Source: Microbulbifer agarilyticus (GTDB taxonomy: Bacteria; Pseudomonadota; Gammaproteobacteria; Pseudomonadales; Cellvibrionaceae). From it: a DNA stretch of 64,000 bases. Made by a program: the position numbers and the translations under genes. The DNA lies in the NCBI RefSeq assembly GCF_019800665.1, contig NZ_JAHVKO010000001.1:310001-374000 (forward strand), written 5' to 3'. This document shows positions 62,203-64,000 of the stretch, one piece after another; position 1 is the stretch's first letter; every line of letters begins with the position of its first letter. Below the pieces are notes generated by a model. It did no database searches and was not told where the DNA came from. It worked only from the letters and a program-made list of their open reading frames with translations.

Positions 62203-64000
62203 ATGCAGCGCCTACCTGTTATCACTGCGTTTGGGGGATTCAACCCTGCGGGTCGCAGCTCGTTTCACCGTGGCTACAAGCGCATGGTGCTGGATAGCCT
62301 CGCCATTGAGGAGCGAACCGACGTCCTGTCTGATCTTGCAGCCCTGATGGGATTGCGCACCGGTGACGATGCTCAGGGGCCATTGAGTGCCGCGCTGGAG
62401 CAGCAGGTGCTGCAGGGCACCCTGGTGCGGGAGCTGGAGTCGCGCTTCTACGATTATCGCCAGTGCCACTTTCACCAGCCGGCCGCACTCTCAAATGCGG
62501 GTGGTTTCACCTTCGAAATGTCCGCGCGCCAGCTGCCGAACCCGATTCCCGACGATTGGCAGGTAGAGCCGTTGGATAGCGGTCGTGTGCGGGTGCATGC
62601 CGGCGCCTTGTCGGTCATGCTCGACAGCCATCGTGAAATCTCTGTTGCTTCTGCGGGCCAGTTGCCTACGGGCTTTGAGCCGGGCCAGGAGTACAATTCC
62701 CGGTTCCACCCGCGCGGTCTGCAATTGGCGATTCTCGGTGCATCTGACGCGGTGCAGTCCCTGGGTATTGATTGGGACACTGTCGCGGCGAAGGCGGGCC
62801 CGGACAAGATCTCCGTGTATGCCAGTTCCGCAATGAGTCAGTTGGACCCCAATGGCAATGGCGGCCTGCTGCAGTCGCGTCTGCGCGGCGGGCGTGTGAG
62901 CTCGAAGCAGTTGGCACTGGGTCTCACCAGCATGCCCGCGGACTTTGTAAACGCCTATGTCCTGGGTAGTGTGGGCACTACCGGTGCGGTTGCCGGTGCC
63001 TGTGCAACGTATCTCTACAACCTGCGCGCTGCGGTGGAAGACATTCGCTGTGGCCGTGCGCGCGTTGCCGTAGTCGGTGCGGCAGAGGCGCCGTTGGTGC
63101 CGGAAGTGGTGGACGGTTATACCACCATGGGTGCACTCGCGAACCTGGATGGACTGCGCAAGATTTTTGATGGTGACATCGACTTCCGGCGCGCCAGTCG
63201 CCCATTTGGCAATAACTGCGGCTTTACCCTGGGAGAGGGGAGTCAGTGGGCGGTGCTGATGGACGATGAACTCGCGCTCGAGCTGGGTGCGCCGATTCAT
63301 GGTGCGGTGGCCAACGTCTTTGTGAATGCGGACGGGGCCAAAAAGTCCATCTCCGCACCCGGCCCCGGTAATTACCTCACCGTTGCCCGGGCAATGGCAG
63401 AAGCGCGGGCCATCCTGGGTGAAGACAGCCTGCGAAACCGCAGCTTTGTTCAGGCCCACGGTTCCAGTACCCCGCAGAACCGGGTTACTGAGTCGGCCAT
63501 CTTTGACCGCCTTGCCGGTGCCTTTGGTATCGAGGCGTGGCCGGTATGTGCGGTGAAAGCCTTTGTGGGGCACACCGTAGCGGCGGCCAGTGGGGATCAG
63601 TTGATTACCAGCCTGGGTATGTTCCGCCGCGGTATTCTGCCGGGCATTACCACCATCGACCGTGTGGCCGACGACGTGCACCACGAAAATCTCTCATTGT
63701 CGCTTGAGCATGTGGAGCGCGATCCGCAATCCCTGGATGTGGCCTTCCTCAATTCGAAAGGGTTTGGTGGTAACAATGCGACGGCCAGTGTGCTGGCGCC
63801 CCACGTTACCGAGAGCATGCTGGCCAAGCGCCACGGCCGGGCAGCGTTCACCGCATACCAGAAGCGCAATGAGGCGGTGACCGAGCAGGCTGCGGCATAT
63901 GATGCCCGGGCCAGCCGCGGTGATCTGAACGCGATCTACCGGTTCGGTGAGGGCCTGATTGATGAGTCGGCCATCGAGCTGGATGCTTTCAGTCTCACGT
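62203..64000 (+). CDS. fabY: Beta-ketoacyl-ACP synthase FabY (partial, C-terminus off the window)
   Basis: At least 599 residues are in the window; Pseudomonas FabY is about 630, so only a short end is missing. Ketosynthase catalytic residues are visible: Cys in TTGAVAGACATYLYN, His in VQAHGSSTPQN, and Lys/His in CAVKAFVGHTVAAASGDQ. The long N-terminal part (about 1-220) that precedes the thiolase core fits FabY, the enzyme that starts fatty-acid synthesis in Pseudomonas in place of FabH. ATG 62203 has GGAGG 6 bp upstream. Confidence 0.88.
   Translation, partial: MQRLPVITAFGGFNPAGRSSFHRGYKRMVLDSLAIEERTDVLSDLAALMGLRTGDDAQGPLSAALEQQVLQGTLVRELESRFYDYRQCHFHQPAALSNAGGFTFEMSARQLPNPIPDDWQVEPLDSGRVRVHAGALSVMLDSHREISVASAGQLPTGFEPGQEYNSRFHPRGLQLAILGASDAVQSLGIDWDTVAAKAGPDKISVYASSAMSQLDPNGNGGLLQSRLRGGRVSSKQLALGLTSMPADFVNAYVLGSVGTTGAVAGACATYLYNLRAAVEDIRCGRARVAVVGAAEAPLVPEVVDGYTTMGALANLDGLRKIFDGDIDFRRASRPFGNNCGFTLGEGSQWAVLMDDELALELGAPIHGAVANVFVNADGAKKSISAPGPGNYLTVARAMAEARAILGEDSLRNRSFVQAHGSSTPQNRVTESAIFDRLAGAFGIEAWPVCAVKAFVGHTVAAASGDQLITSLGMFRRGILPGITTIDRVADDVHHENLSLSLEHVERDPQSLDVAFLNSKGFGGNNATASVLAPHVTESMLAKRHGRAAFTAYQKRNEAVTEQAAAYDARASRGDLNAIYRFGEGLIDESAIELDAFSLT

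Overview
The window is a chromosome segment of a marine-type gammaproteobacterium. The order smc-zipA-ligA, a PA3496-type small protein, an HsbA/HsbR-like pair and a FabY-type ketosynthase all fit Gammaproteobacteria. A secreted GH18 chitinase with a long polyserine linker, next to operators of the Shewanella NagR type, points to a polysaccharide-degrading lineage such as Microbulbifer, Saccharophagus or relatives. The genus is an inference; there is no rRNA gene to anchor it. I saw no phage, insertion sequence, transposase or CRISPR array.

Layout. 1-2853 (minus): RND efflux pump (permease cut by the window edge, plus adaptor) and a rhombosortase. 2900-4063: tRNA-Arg(CCT), a 57-residue PA3496-family protein and non-coding DNA. 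4064-6209: anti-anti-sigma factor and a response regulator/PP2C phosphatase/anti-sigma kinase with a degenerate receiver. 6243-12507: ccmABCDEFG and yigZ. 12508-15386: chitinase with two LacI-type operators. 15464-15666: tRNA-Val and tRNA-Asp. 15864-17685: ccmH and ccmI, detached from the main ccm block. 17948-25191: smc, zipA and ligA. 25345-29244: a hypothetical gene, fumC, two small membrane proteins and an AraC-type regulator. 29595-33823: acyl-CoA dehydrogenase, SCP2-like protein and FadD-type ligase. 33928-38066 (minus): M28 and M14 peptidases, a structured-RNA candidate and a SYLF lipoprotein. 38333-44391: a YceK-like lipoprotein, a DUF3445 haem-protein subunit, and an AraC regulator divergent from an FMO-SDR-SDR operon. 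44426-50818: LysE exporter, TatD, a fused CsdA-CsdE facing tcdA, SlyD, a globin-like protein and a HIT protein. 50952-54416: a DUF2807 protein with ycjX and ycjF. 54464-62202: a secreted orphan, gor, hibernation factor, a periplasmic coiled-coil protein, thpR, heat-shock ibpA, a methyltransferase and a GlxA-type regulator. 62203-64000: fabY, cut by the edge.

How the genes work together. The ccm genes form a complete cytochrome c maturation set split into two loci: haem export (A-D), the haem chaperone E, the ligase F/H/I and thioredoxin G. SMC and ZipA serve chromosome organisation and division, and LigA seals nicks. FadD, the acyl-CoA dehydrogenase and the SCP2-like protein suggest fatty-acyl handling. 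The CsdA-CsdE fusion and TcdA make up the CSD sulfur/t6A-modification module. The ibpA gene carries a heat-shock-type promoter and a ROSE-like thermometer.

The points most worth a second look are: an intrinsic terminator embedded in the 5' end of yigZ; a structured RNA candidate at 37160-37351 with a repeated AGGGAGCAGTA motif on both strands of an internal loop; twin NagR-like operators at the chitinase; a receiver domain without its phospho-acceptor; and a globin-like protein that seems to lack the proximal histidine.
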